64,000 nucleotides of DNA from Streptomyces sp. HNM0575 (GCF_012726265.1 NZ_JAASAG010000001.1:372001-436000); one strand, 5' to 3'. Positions 43,911-54,926 are shown, counted from the stretch's first letter. Translations and numbers: made by a program. Notes: generated by a model not told the origin, from the letters alone.

Positions 43911-44731
43911 GCGATCTGAGCCATTTCTCATTCAATTCCCAGACGGCCAAGCGATGGCCGCTGCCCCAACTCATCGATGCCGCAGCGCGACTGGGGCTCG
44001 GCGGCGTGGGCCTGTGGCGCGAACCCGTTCAGCGAACGGGGATCGACGAGGTGGCAAGCCTGGTGCGCTCGACGGGACTTGAAGTGACGAGTCTCTGCCG
44101 GGGCGGGTTCTTCCCCGCGTCGGAGGAGACCGCCCGCCGCGCACGGATCGACGACAACCGCCGGGCCATCGAAGAGGCAGCCCGACTCGGTGCCCGCACC
44201 CTCGCTCTGGTCTGCGGCGGGCTGCCGCCGGGCAGCCGGGATCTGGCTGGAGCGCGGCACATGGTCGCCGACGCAATCGCAGAACTCGCCCCGCACGCGG
44301 GCGATCACGGCGTGACGCTCGCTGTCGAACCGATGCACCCCATGTACTGCTCCGACCGAAGCGTCATCACCTCGCTGCGCCAGGCCCGGCTGCTCGCTGA
44401 GCACTTCCCGGCCTGCCAGGTCGGTGTACTCGTCGACGCGTATCACGTGTGGTGGGACCCAGAACTGTTCGACGAACTCTCTCTCCTCGGGCCCCGCATC
44501 GCGGGCTTTCAGGTCTGCGACTGGGTCACACCGCTGCCAGAAGGCGTCCTGACCGGACGCGGCATGATCGGTCACGGCTGCATCGACCTGCGAGCCCTCC
44601 AGCATGCGGTTTACGACGCGGGTTACCGCGGACTCACCGAAGTCGAGATCTTCAATGCGCAGCTCTGGGACCGGCCGGGCGAGGAGGTTCTCACCGCGGT
44701 GTGCCGGCAGTACCGCGCACACGTCGTGTGA
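43907..44731 (+). CDS. Xylose-isomerase-like TIM-barrel protein (sugar isomerase/epimerase)
   Basis: A 274-residue protein of the xylose isomerase-like/AP-endonuclease 2 superfamily. Putative metal ligands: Glu in LAVEPMHP, Asp/His in VDAYHVWWDP, and Glu in TEVEIFN. Family members isomerise or epimerise keto-sugars. The GTG at 43907 overlaps the DUF993 stop by four bases, so the two are made together and probably act on successive or the same intermediate. It is the last gene of the catabolic operon. Confidence 0.88.
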   Translation: MSDLSHFSFNSQTAKRWPLPQLIDAAARLGLGGVGLWREPVQRTGIDEVASLVRSTGLEVTSLCRGGFFPASEETARRARIDDNRRAIEEAARLGARTLALVCGGLPPGSRDLAGARHMVADAIAELAPHAGDHGVTLAVEPMHPMYCSDRSVITSLRQARLLAEHFPACQVGVLVDAYHVWWDPELFDELSLLGPRIAGFQVCDWVTPLPEGVLTGRGMIGHGCIDLRALQHAVYDAGYRGLTEVEIFNAQLWDRPGEEVLTAVCRQYRAHVV

Positions 44732-44818
44732 ACCACAGAGCCGGTACTCCAGTGAGAGTTCGTGTCCTGAGCTGGCTGTTTTCGTTGCGTCGGGCATGGT
44801 TGGGGGGATGAAGTCGGT

Positions 44819-45187
44819 GTGTGGGCTGCGGAGTTGGAGACGGAGTTCGCGCGGGTTGCGGGCCGGTTCTCGCGGGCGGATCTGCGGTGGCGGATGCGGG
44901 AGTACGTGCGCGGGCTGCCGGGTCGTGTGGAGCGCAAGAACGGCCGGCAACTCGCCGAGTGGGCAGGTCGTCGCGGTCCGGCCGGGTTCCGGCACCTGCT
45001 GAACGGCGCGGCCTGGGATGCCGACGCGGTCCGCGATGACCTGCAACGCCACGTCGCTGACCGGCTTGGTTGCCGTGATGGGGTGCTGATCGTGGATGAC
45101 ACCGGGTTCCTCAAGAAGGGGACCACCTCCGCGGGTGTCCGGCGTCAGCACTCCGGCACCGCTGGCCGCACCGAGCGCCGCGCGTGA
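44819..45187 (+). pseudogene. IS701-type transposase, truncated
   Basis: The N-terminal 120 residues of an IS701-family DDE transposase: FARVAGRFSRADLRWRM, ERKNGRQLAEWAG, VLIVDDTGFLKKGTTSAGV (carrying the first catalytic Asp) and RQHSGTAGRTE, after which homology ends at a stop. Intact relatives continue for another 250 or so residues. Flanking inverted repeats are not recognisable. It is an inactive relic lying directly after the catabolic operon. Confidence 0.85.
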
Positions 45188-45648
45188 TCACCAGACCCGT
45201 ACAGATCATCACTCGCCCCGGACGCCCGCCGAGGGGGCTCTCGCGCAATGCCCGAGTACCGGCTCTCCCGACGGCTGCGCGAGTACACGGCTGTGCCGCC
45301 CGAGCTGCCGCACGGCTCGGCAGGCTGCCGTTGACGACCAGGTGCTGATCCTCAGCGACGAACGAGACGCGAGACGCCGCACACCGCGCACGGCACTGTG
45401 ATCGTCCGCTCCGCGAGACGACCGGGCACAGCCGGAGAGCGACGCGGTCGTCGTCTTCGCCGACCTCAGCTTGGCCGAGGCACCTCACGGACGCCCGACC
45501 TGCGTCTTCGCCCGAGATGCTGTGGGACGCATATGGGGTGATCAACCGTAGACACCCGGTTTCAGCCGGGGGCGACCGGACGTCTCCGTCCGAGGAGCCA
45601 TCGGATCCGGTTCACTCCGGATGCTCCCTTCCCGTACCTGAACAGCGA
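45188..45648. other. Degenerate region between transposase relic and tRNA
   Basis: No credible gene. Codon structure is poor in all frames and stops are frequent. Probably the remains of the same or another mobile element. Confidence 0.5.
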
Positions 45649-45684
45649 GAACGCCGCCCTCTACGTGCGTAGAGAACGGCGTTC
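45649..45684 (-). terminator. Terminator of the tRNA-Arg gene
   Basis: A two-tier hairpin: outer arms GAACGCCG (45649-45656) with CGGCGTTC (45677-45684), and inner arms CTCTAC/GTAGAG around GTGC. It begins 5 bases past the 3' end of the minus-strand tRNA. Confidence 0.75.
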
Positions 45685-45689
45685 GCGTG

Positions 45690-45762
45690 CGCCCCCGGCA
45701 GGACTCGAACCTGCGGCCAAGCGCTTAGAAGGCGCCTGCTCTATCCACTGAGCTACGGGGGC
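45690..45762 (-). tRNA. tRNA-Arg (anticodon TCT)
   Basis: On the minus strand the 73-base sequence folds as a tRNA. The acceptor arm is GCCCCCG/CGGGGGC, the D arm GCTC/GAGC, the anticodon loop CTTCTAA (anticodon TCT, reads AGA), and the T arm GCAGG-TTCGAGT-CCTGC. No CCA is encoded. AGA is a rare codon in such GC-rich genomes. Its 3' end faces the IS relic and the catabolic cluster. Confidence 0.95.
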
Positions 45763-46102
45763 CGGTCTCGGTCGCGGAGGAGTGGGCGTGCCTCCGGGTG
45801 ACCGTGGCGCGGTCAAGGATAGGGGTCCCCGTGGCTGGCGCTGCGTGCTTCACGTCCGCGACACCATGTGGAGGTTCAGTGAAGCGCTCCTGATAATCGC
45901 AGGCTGGTGCGATTCGTGCAGTGGTTTTCGCCACGAGCCGAGCGGGTGTTGCTCAGTCGTTATGGCTGCGCCGACGGGGACGGGCTCGACCTGTGGGTCA
46001 CATGGTGCGAATGGCTCTATTGCAGCCTGAAACCGATTGTTTTCGCCCCGCAGAGCCGTGGATACGCTTCAAAATACGGCTGAATTTGGGCATTCTGCGC
46101 AT
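45763..46102. other. Intergenic region upstream of the GTPase pair
   Basis: A 340-base stretch with no credible gene. It must hold the promoters of the minus-strand tRNA and of the plus-strand GTPase operon. The part 46020-46100 is relatively AT-rich (TTCAAAATACGG at about 46066). Confidence 0.5.
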
Positions 46103-47854
46103 GTGGCGATCTTGAACGTACGGCCCGAACTGCTAGACGCGCTCTCGGCGCTCCGCGAAGGCGTCGCCGCCGCACGCTTTCCGTTGCCGCTCCCCGGGGC
46201 CGACCGGGCCCGCCGCTCGCGCGACGAACTCCTCGCCCAGCTCGACGACTACCTAATGCCGCGGCTGCGCGCGCCGAAGGCGCCGCTGCTCGCCGTGGTC
46301 GGCGGCTCGACCGGCGCGGGGAAGTCGACACTCGTCAACTCCCTTGTGGGGCGCAGGGTGAGCGAGGCCGGTGTGCTGCGCCCCACGACCCGCACCCCCG
46401 TGCTCGTCTGCCACCCCGAGGACGAGCCCTGGTTCGCGGGCGACCGCGTACTGCCGCGCCTGGGCCGGGTGTGGATGCCCCGTCAGGAACCGCTCGTACG
46501 CGCACCCGACGACGGCGTACGGGGATGCGCCCCGGAGGAGTTGCTCGGCGACGGCCACGACGAGGAGGAGACCGAGCCCGCACTGCGCATCGAGACCGAC
46601 ACCGCGCTCTCACCGGGACTGGCCCTGCTCGACGCACCCGACATCGACTCCCTCGTCGCCTCCAACCGCGACCTCGCCGCCGAACTCCTCTGCGCCGCCG
46701 ACATCTGGGTGCTGGTCACCACGGCGGCACGCTACGCGGACGCGGTGCCCTGGAATCTGCTGCGCACGGCCAGGGAGTACGACGTCACGCTCGTCACGGT
46801 GCTGGACCGGGTGCCGCACCAGATCGCGTCCGACGTGGCACGGCAGTACGGTTCGCTGCTGATCCGCGAGGGCCTGGCCGACGTGCCGCGCTTCACGGTT
46901 CCCGAACTGCCGGAGTCCGCAAGCGGATCCGGGCTCCTGCCGGCGACCGCCGTCGCCGGTCTGCGCAACTGGCTGACCCAGCGCGCGCTCGACCCGGCGG
47001 CCCGCGCGGTGGCCGGGCGCCGTACCGCCGCCGGTGCGCTCGCCTCGCTGCGCTCCCGCGTCGCGGCTCTCGCCAACGCCTCGGCCGCCCAGCACGCCGC
47101 CGCGCTGCGGCTGACCGGCCACATCGAGGAGGCCTACGAAGAGGCACGGCACCGGGTCCGCCGGCACATCGCCGTCGGCGAGCTGCACGCCGGGGACGCC
47201 CACGCGCTGTGGCGCGGATTCCCCGTCGACAGCCGCGGCGAGGAGGTACTGGACGCATACGAGGCCGGGCTGACCACGCTCCTCGCCTCCTCCGTGGCCG
47301 GTGCCGACGAGCGCGTGGCCGAAGCCTGGCGCCACGACCCAGCCGCACCCGGCACGGAGATCGCCGAGATCGCCACCGGCCGCGCGGGGCAGGGCAGTCG
47401 GGCCCACCAGGACGCCGCGGACGGACGCGGCCGCATGAACTTGCTCGTACGCCGCTGGCGGCGCTGCCTGGAGGAGCTGACCGAGGAGGAGGCGCGCGCC
47501 GTGGACCACGGGTTCGGGCGGGACGCCGAGGAGGCCGCCGCGATGCTCGCCACGGCGCTCGTGGGCGGCAGCCATGCGGCGGGCGCCTACCGCAACCTGT
47601 CGGCCGCCTTCGGGGAGCCCAGCGCCCGGCGGCTGCGCGAGTGCGGGATCAGGCTGCTGGCCACGTACGTCGAGCGGGCGCTCTACGGGGAGCGCGACCG
47701 GCGCCTGGCGCCCCTGGACGCGCTGGAGACGGCGCCCGACCCGCAGGTCGATCTGATCGCCGCGCTGTCGGTGCTGCGCAAGGCGGAGGAGACGGTCCTT
47801 TCGGGGCCGGGCGCACGGAAGTTGTCGCAGTCGCAGTCGCATACGGAGAGGTGA
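46103..47854 (+). CDS. Dynamin-like GTPase, first of a pair (no membrane segment)
   Basis: A 583-residue GTPase. P-loop [19 protein letters not shown] (about 65-83), a switch region RPTTRTPVL, the G3-like [10 protein letters not shown] and VLDRV as the G4 position. Long helical C-terminal half, no membrane segments. Such pairs (a soluble and a membrane GTPase encoded together) match the actinobacterial dynamin-like DynA/DynB pair, reported to stabilise FtsZ rings at sporulation septa. The GTG at 46103 is chosen because the protein family begins near here ([16 protein letters not shown]); a longer start at 46037 is possible. Assignment to DynA or DynB specifically is not made. Confidence 0.8.
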   Translation: MAILNVRPELLDALSALREGVAAARFPLPLPGADRARRSRDELLAQLDDYLMPRLRAPKAPLLAVVGGSTGAGKSTLVNSLVGRRVSEAGVLRPTTRTPVLVCHPEDEPWFAGDRVLPRLGRVWMPRQEPLVRAPDDGVRGCAPEELLGDGHDEEETEPALRIETDTALSPGLALLDAPDIDSLVASNRDLAAELLCAADIWVLVTTAARYADAVPWNLLRTAREYDVTLVTVLDRVPHQIASDVARQYGSLLIREGLADVPRFTVPELPESASGSGLLPATAVAGLRNWLTQRALDPAARAVAGRRTAAGALASLRSRVAALANASAAQHAAALRLTGHIEEAYEEARHRVRRHIAVGELHAGDAHALWRGFPVDSRGEEVLDAYEAGLTTLLASSVAGADERVAEAWRHDPAAPGTEIAEIATGRAGQGSRAHQDAADGRGRMNLLVRRWRRCLEELTEEEARAVDHGFGRDAEEAAAMLATALVGGSHAAGAYRNLSAAFGEPSARRLRECGIRLLATYVERALYGERDRRLAPLDALETAPDPQVDLIAALSVLRKAEETVLSGPGARKLSQSQSHTER

Positions 47855-47859
47855 CCGCA

Positions 47860-50454
47860 ATGTCCACAGCGGATGTCCGGGCCGACGGTACGTGCGATGA
47901 GGAACACGCAGAGCAAGCCGATCGTGCGGCGACGGGCGCTTCGGGCGCTTCGGGCGCTTCGGGCGCTGCGGGTGCGGCGCCCGCGTCCGCGGGGAGCGGC
48001 CGCGGCAGCGAGACCGGCGAGGTGCGTGCCGAGGTACGAGCCGAGGTGCGCAGGGCCGCGGAAGCCGGTGACTCCCGCGCGGCAGGTGAGCCCGGAGACG
48101 CCGTGGAGGGCGGTGGACCGCCTGAGACCGCTCCCGCAGGTGGCGCCACTGACGCGGGCGACGAGGCGGCCTGGGACGACGGACTGATCGCCCGCCGCGC
48201 CCGAGGTGCGGCGCCCGGCGGACGCCAGGGCAGGCCGGGAGCGGCCGGCCTCTGGGGAGCGGACTCCGGCGCCCAGGGACCGGACGGCGCGTTCGACGGC
48301 GGCTTCGACGCCACCGCGGACGGCGCTTTCGACGGTCTCGCCGACGGACGGGGCGCCCACGGTCAGGGGCCCACCGACGGCCGACGGCCCTCGCTGCGGG
48401 GCAAGTTGCCGGACCAGTCCGCCCTGACGGGTTGGCCGGGGACCGCGGCGCCGCATCCGCGGGAGCCGTACGAGAAGGAGGCGTTCGGGGAGCAGAGCGC
48501 GCTCGGGCGCCGCGTGGTCGCGTTGCGCAGACTTGTCGACCTGTCGAGAACCCGGCTGCCGAGGAGCGTGCTCGCCGAGGCCGACCGCGTACTGGACGCC
48601 GCCGACGGCCGCGAGCGGCTCTCCCGCCGCTACACGACGGTCGCGATCGCCGGCGCCACCGGAAGCGGCAAGTCCTCGCTGTTCAACGCCCTCGCCGGTA
48701 CGCGGCTCTCCCAGGCGGGCATGCGCAGGCCGACGACCGCGACGCCGGTCGCCTGCTCCTGGGAGGTCCCGGGCGCGGGACCGGCCGACGGGCTGCTCGA
48801 CCGGCTCGGCATCCCCCCGTCCACCCGGCGTCTGATGCGCCCGGAGTCGGACTGGAGGGGCCGTATCGACGAGGGCGCGCGCAGCGAGCTGGAGGGCCTC
48901 GTCCTCATCGACCTGCCCGACCACGACTCCGCCGCGGAGGGCCATCGCGAGCAGGTGGAGCGGCTGCTTCGGCTGGTGGACGCGGTGGTCTGGGTGGTCG
49001 ACCCGGAGAAGTACGCGGACGCGGTGCTGCACGAGCGGTATCTGCGTCCGCTGGCCGGATACGCCGAGGTGACGTTCATCGTCCTCAACCAGACCGACCG
49101 GCTGCCGGGCGACGCGACGGGCGCCGTACTGAACGACCTGCGGCGGCTCCTGGACGAGGACGGAATGGCGCTTGGCGAGCACGGTGAGCCGGGCGCACGC
49201 GTCATGGCGACGTCGGCGCTCGTGGGCGAGGGCATCGAGGAACTCCGCACGGAGCTGGCCGAGTTCGTCGCCGAACGCCGGGCGGCGTCGCTGCGGCTGA
49301 GCGCCGACCTGGACGTCGTCGTGGAGAGTCTGCGGCCGGAGTATGTGACTCCGGGCCGGGTGGCGGCCGCGGACGGGCCGATGGTGCTCACCGACGACGT
49401 GCGCGAGGCGTTCTCCGGACGGCTGGCGCACGCGGCGGGTGCGCACGCGGCGGGACAGGCCGCCGAACGCGCCTGGCTGCGGCATGCGGAGCGCGCCTGC
49501 GGTACTCCCTGGGCGCAGCTTCAGCACTGGTACGAGGAGCGGCGCTCGCGCAAGGAGGCGGCGGAATCGGGCTCCGGCGCCCCGGAGGAGGCGGACGACT
49601 GGGACGGTGGGGCCGCCGGTGATCCGCGTGACGCCGCGGCGGCGGTCGACGCGCTCTTCGGGGACGGCGACGGGTACGGCGCGGCGGGCCTCGGCTCCGT
49701 GTCCGGGGCGGAGGCGGCACCCGTGGCCGGGCGGACATCCGCGGGTGCAGGCGGGGCCGAGTCGCCGTCCGACGGCGGTCCGCGGGTGGCGCGGCCGGCG
49801 GTGGCGCACGCGGTGCGCACCGTCGTCGAGCAGGCGGCGGCCGGTCTGCCCGATGCCTGGCGCCGGTCCGTACGCGACGCCGCCTGGCGGGGTGCCGCCG
49901 GACTGCCGGAGGCGCTGGACGCGGTGCTGCGCGTGGGCGCGGAGCCGGAAGCGGTCCGCTCCGAGGGCCTGTTGGTCGAGGGGTTGTCGTCCGAGGGTCT
50001 GTCCTCCGAGGGCGGTGCGCCCGGCGGTGGAGCGGGGCGTTCCGGAAGGAGAGCGGGGAAGCGGACGGGGCGGCACTCGGAGAACCGGCCGGCGCTGCGG
50101 CGTCCCTTCTGGTGGAACCTCGCGCTCGTGGGCCAACTGCTCTTCTTCGTCGCGCAGTTGGCCGGTGCGGGCTGTGTGCTGTGCGCGGCGCTCGGAGTGA
50201 ACCTCGTGGCCGAGTGGGTCGGTGTGGCGCTGCTCATCGGCGGTGTGCTGGGCGGTTCGCTGCTGGCGTGGGGGTGCCGGTTCGCCGCACGGGGGCCCGC
50301 GGCGGAGCACGGACGGCGTGAGGAGTGGCGGCTGCGGCGGCTCGTCGCGGGGTGCGGGCAGGTGCATGTGCTGGAGCCGGTGGCCGCGGAGCTGCTGCGC
50401 TACCGGGAGGTGCGTGAGCAGTACGTGATCGCGACGGGCGACTCCTCGCTGTAG
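47860..50454 (+). CDS. Dynamin-like/YfjP-type GTPase, second of the pair, membrane-bound
   Basis: An 864-residue protein. Residues 1-205 are disordered, Ala/Gly-rich (a GAS repeat from nine-base units at 47935-47970, and VRAEVRAEVR). The GTPase domain starts at about 262: P-loop IAGATGSGKSSLFNALAG, RPTTATPV, G3 IDLPDHDS and the G4-like NQTDR. A second disordered region (about 560-745) precedes two adjacent membrane segments (about 755-810: LVGQLLFFVAQLAGAGCVLC, GVALLIGGVLGG). ATG 47860 follows GGAGAGGTG; GTG 47851, overlapping the upstream stop, is also possible. Likely the membrane partner of the first GTPase. Confidence 0.8.
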   Translation: MSTADVRADGTCDEEHAEQADRAATGASGASGASGAAGAAPASAGSGRGSETGEVRAEVRAEVRRAAEAGDSRAAGEPGDAVEGGGPPETAPAGGATDAGDEAAWDDGLIARRARGAAPGGRQGRPGAAGLWGADSGAQGPDGAFDGGFDATADGAFDGLADGRGAHGQGPTDGRRPSLRGKLPDQSALTGWPGTAAPHPREPYEKEAFGEQSALGRRVVALRRLVDLSRTRLPRSVLAEADRVLDAADGRERLSRRYTTVAIAGATGSGKSSLFNALAGTRLSQAGMRRPTTATPVACSWEVPGAGPADGLLDRLGIPPSTRRLMRPESDWRGRIDEGARSELEGLVLIDLPDHDSAAEGHREQVERLLRLVDAVVWVVDPEKYADAVLHERYLRPLAGYAEVTFIVLNQTDRLPGDATGAVLNDLRRLLDEDGMALGEHGEPGARVMATSALVGEGIEELRTELAEFVAERRAASLRLSADLDVVVESLRPEYVTPGRVAAADGPMVLTDDVREAFSGRLAHAAGAHAAGQAAERAWLRHAERACGTPWAQLQHWYEERRSRKEAAESGSGAPEEADDWDGGAAGDPRDAAAAVDALFGDGDGYGAAGLGSVSGAEAAPVAGRTSAGAGGAESPSDGGPRVARPAVAHAVRTVVEQAAAGLPDAWRRSVRDAAWRGAAGLPEALDAVLRVGAEPEAVRSEGLLVEGLSSEGLSSEGGAPGGGAGRSGRRAGKRTGRHSENRPALRRPFWWNLALVGQLLFFVAQLAGAGCVLCAALGVNLVAEWVGVALLIGGVLGGSLLAWGCRFAARGPAAEHGRREEWRLRRLVAGCGQVHVLEPVAAELLRYREVREQYVIATGDSSL

Positions 50455-50655
50455 GGGCCGTAGCGGGGCCGGTTGGTACGGGCGCTTGCCGAACCCCTCT
50501 TCCGGGTGGCCGAGTTGTCCACAGTCGTATGGTTGTCCCCAGGTCAGAGCGGGTTTTTCGGAATCGCGGCAAGGTGGTCTCCACGCGGTGCGAAGGCACG
50601 GCGCGGAGACCGGCGCCGGCGATCGCGGAGATGCCGGCGGACTACAGGGGGCGTG

Positions 50656-51267
50656 ATGTACGAGACGCATGTGACGGTCGTGGGGAACGTGGCGACGCGG
50701 GTGGAGTTCAGCACCACGGCGGCGGGGGTTCCGCTGGCGCGGTTCCGGCTCGCGAGCACGGTGCGGCGGTTCGACGCGCAGGAGCGCGTCTGGTCGGACG
50801 CCGGGACGACCTTCTACACGGTGTGGACCCGGCGTGCGCTGGCGGAGAACGTGGCCTCGTCGGTGACGCTCGGCGAACCGGTCATCGTGACGGGCCAGTT
50901 CCGCGTCCGGGAGTCCGACCGCGACGGGCAGCACTTCTTCTCCGCCGAGCTCTCGGCGTCGTCCGTCGGGCACGATCTCTCGCGCGGCACCTCGGCCTTC
51001 GTCCGGGTGTCCCCGGCCCGCCGCGGGCTGGTCGACGGGCAGCAGGGGAAGGGCGGCACCGAGGAGGCGGCGGCTGCGCTGGCCGGTGCTCCGGAGTCCG
51101 CGTCGCGGGCGGCAGCGGGGGCGGACGCCGCAGCGGGAGCGAAGTCCGGCACGGTGGCGAAGTCGGGCACGGTGACGAAGACGAAGGCGGTGGCGAAGTC
51201 CGGCGCGGGAGCGAAGACGGACGCGGGGGCGGAGGCAAAGGTTCCAGGTCAGTCGGGCGGGCCTTGA
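50656..51267 (+). CDS. ssbB: Single-stranded DNA-binding protein paralogue (SsbB-type)
   Basis: A 203-residue protein with an N-terminal OB-fold (about 1-110): MYETHVTVVGNVATRVEFST, LARFRLAST, TFYTVWTRRALAENVASSV and GEPVIVTGQFRV. The C-terminal tail has imperfect AKSG(T/A) repeats and ends VPGQSGGP. It lacks the acidic DDDIPF-like tip by which the main SSB recruits repair proteins. That is the feature of SsbB in Streptomyces, linked to chromosome segregation in sporulation. The ATG at 50656 follows CAGGGGG; the frame is open further upstream. It stands 201 bases after the GTPase pair, a context that also points to septation and segregation. Confidence 0.85.
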   Translation: MYETHVTVVGNVATRVEFSTTAAGVPLARFRLASTVRRFDAQERVWSDAGTTFYTVWTRRALAENVASSVTLGEPVIVTGQFRVRESDRDGQHFFSAELSASSVGHDLSRGTSAFVRVSPARRGLVDGQQGKGGTEEAAAALAGAPESASRAAAGADAAAGAKSGTVAKSGTVTKTKAVAKSGAGAKTDAGAEAKVPGQSGGP

Positions 51268-51478
51268 TCGTCCCGGTCCGCCGGATTCGCTGATAACGAT
51301 TTTGAGTCGGAACGCTTCAACGGCCGGATCGACGAGGATCAGGACACTTCCGCTCCCTACGATCCCCGCGTGGCTGACGGGGGTTCAGTGCTTGGCGGTG
51401 GGACGGCAGCACGCGACCGGCCGGATCGCCGCAGTGATCTCTCAACTGTCGTGTCTGCGCCGCCCGGAGGGGAAATTC

Positions 51479-53023
51479 ATGAGGTTTGTCCGCGGGGCCG
51501 TGACCGTCGTGAGCGGGCACGCTGCCGCACGTGCGGCTCGACGTCTCGCAGCCGTGTCGCTGGTCACCGTTCTGCTCACGGCGGGTGCGGCCGCCACGGC
51601 CGTTCCGGCCGCCGCGGCGAGCGATGACGAGCCGTCACGGCAGGGCGGGGCGACGGCCACACTGGAGGGGCTGAAGACCTACGGGCAGGCCGTCGTCCAC
51701 GAGAGCGGCGAGGAACTGACCACCGGCGCCGGGCTCTTCGAGATGGCGGTCGACGGAGGCGGCAGGCTCCAGACGTACGGGCTCGACGTGGACAACCCCA
51801 CGCAGCAGCACGCGCGTTACGGGGAGACCGACTGGGGCCGTACGTCACTGCACGACAATCCGGAGGCAGGCAGGATCCTCTGGATACTCCGGCACTCCTA
51901 TCCGCAGGTCGACGACTTGCAGGCGCTTGCGAAGACCGCCCGCGCCGGGAAGCTCTCACCGCGGACGGCCGCGGCGGGCACCCAGGTCGCGATATGGCGC
52001 TTCACGGACGGTCCGTCCGCGCGGCGCGGCCGCGCCGGAGGCACCGGCGAGGGCGGGGGCGGCGGTGTCCGCGTCGAGGCGGCCGATCCGGCCGCCGAGA
52101 AGCTGGCCGACCATCTTCAGCGGTCGGCACGGCGGATGGCGGAGCCCCGTGCGTCGCTGTCCCTCGACCCCGCAACGCTCCCGCGGAGGAGCGGCAGCCG
52201 CCTCGGCCCCTTCACGGTGCGTGCGAGCGCGCCCGGCGTCGCCGTCTCGCAGACGCCCGGCTCGGGATCGCCGGGCGCCCGGATCGTGGGCCGGGACGGG
52301 AAGCCGGTGACCTCCGCACGGAACGGCGCACAGCTCTACTTCGACGTGCCGCAGGGGCGGCGGTCCGGTCAGGGCTCGCTCACCGTGCAGGCCGCCACGA
52401 AGGTGCCCGTCGGGCGGGCCCTCACAGGAGTGGGCGGTCACGCCGGGAGCCAGGCGCAGATACTCGCCGGGTCCAGCAGGTCGATGGTCTCCGCGTCGGC
52501 GGACGTCCACTGGGCCGCGGAGGGGGCGATACCCGCGGTCAAGGCGGAGAAGAGCTGCGCCGGGGAGGGCGTCGGCGTCACCGTCGCCAACGCCGGGGAC
52601 CGGCCCTTCCGCTTCCGGCTCGCGGGCAGGGAGCACGCGGTGGACGCGGCGGACAGCCGTACGTTCACGGTGCCGGTGCGGGAGGACCAGGCGTACCGCA
52701 TACCGCTCACCGGCCCGCACGGTCTGGAGAAGACCTTCACCGGCGTACTGGACTGCGCGACGCGCAGCTCGGTGCCGGTGACGGAGGCCGGGGAGGACGC
52801 GGACGGCCCGGGACTGCGTACGGCCACGGTGGGCGGCGGCGACGCCGGTGCGGGCGCGGCCGAGAGCAGTGCCGTCGCCGACGGCGGTGATCTTGCCGAT
52901 ACGGGCGCGAGCGGCACCCCGCTGATCGCGGGCACGGCGGTCGGACTGGTGGTGCTCGGTGCCATGGCCGTGCTGGTGGTGCGCAGGAAGAATCCGGACG
53001 ACGGCGGCGTTCAGAAGGGGTGA
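51479..53023 (+). CDS. TQXA-domain cell-surface protein with LAXTG sorting signal
   Basis: A 514-residue wall-anchored protein. Signal peptide about 1-43 (LAAVSLVTVLLTAGAAATAV). TQXA/thioester domain about 55-180: TQVAIWRFTDG contains the conserved Gln (about 169). The partner Cys normally found in a YCIDL-like motif is replaced: TYGLDVDNPTQQHARYGE (Gly at about 99). Ig-like domains follow (to about 440). The end is LADTG (about 471), a hydrophobic span and RRKN, the sorting signal of sortase E substrates. The ATG at 51479 follows GGAGGGG. Missing Cys implies no internal thioester, so covalent host or matrix binding is unlikely. Confidence 0.88.
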   Translation: MRFVRGAVTVVSGHAAARAARRLAAVSLVTVLLTAGAAATAVPAAAASDDEPSRQGGATATLEGLKTYGQAVVHESGEELTTGAGLFEMAVDGGGRLQTYGLDVDNPTQQHARYGETDWGRTSLHDNPEAGRILWILRHSYPQVDDLQALAKTARAGKLSPRTAAAGTQVAIWRFTDGPSARRGRAGGTGEGGGGGVRVEAADPAAEKLADHLQRSARRMAEPRASLSLDPATLPRRSGSRLGPFTVRASAPGVAVSQTPGSGSPGARIVGRDGKPVTSARNGAQLYFDVPQGRRSGQGSLTVQAATKVPVGRALTGVGGHAGSQAQILAGSSRSMVSASADVHWAAEGAIPAVKAEKSCAGEGVGVTVANAGDRPFRFRLAGREHAVDAADSRTFTVPVREDQAYRIPLTGPHGLEKTFTGVLDCATRSSVPVTEAGEDADGPGLRTATVGGGDAGAGAAESSAVADGGDLADTGASGTPLIAGTAVGLVVLGAMAVLVVRRKNPDDGGVQKG

Positions 53024-53104
53024 CGCGGGAAGGCGGCCGCTCCGGGCGCCTCGGCCCGTGTCCCGCAGACCACCACGGGCTGCGCACGCGACCCGCACGG
53101 AACC

Positions 53105-53132
53105 GGGCCACCGCACAGAGATGCGGTGGCCC
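53105..53132 (+). terminator. Terminator of the TQXA gene
   Basis: GGGCCACCGCA (53105-53115) pairs perfectly with TGCGGTGGCCC (53122-53132) around the loop CAGAGA. It lies 82 bases after the stop codon. Confidence 0.85.
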
Positions 53133-53242
53133 CCGCACTCCGCCCCGTTTCGGGGTCGGGCGCCGTGTGCGGCAAGATGGGTGTCGTCTGTCCATGCGGC
53201 GTGGCCGCGCTCCGAAACCTACTGACTGCCGGACGGTTCCTC

Positions 53243-54907
<1,665 letters not shown>

Positions 54908-54926
54908 GGCAGGCTGATCGGTTCAC

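Noticed and set aside
47683..50973. A 1096-residue minus-strand frame opposite the GTPase genes
   Set aside because: It is the antisense shadow of real GTP-binding genes with conserved motifs.
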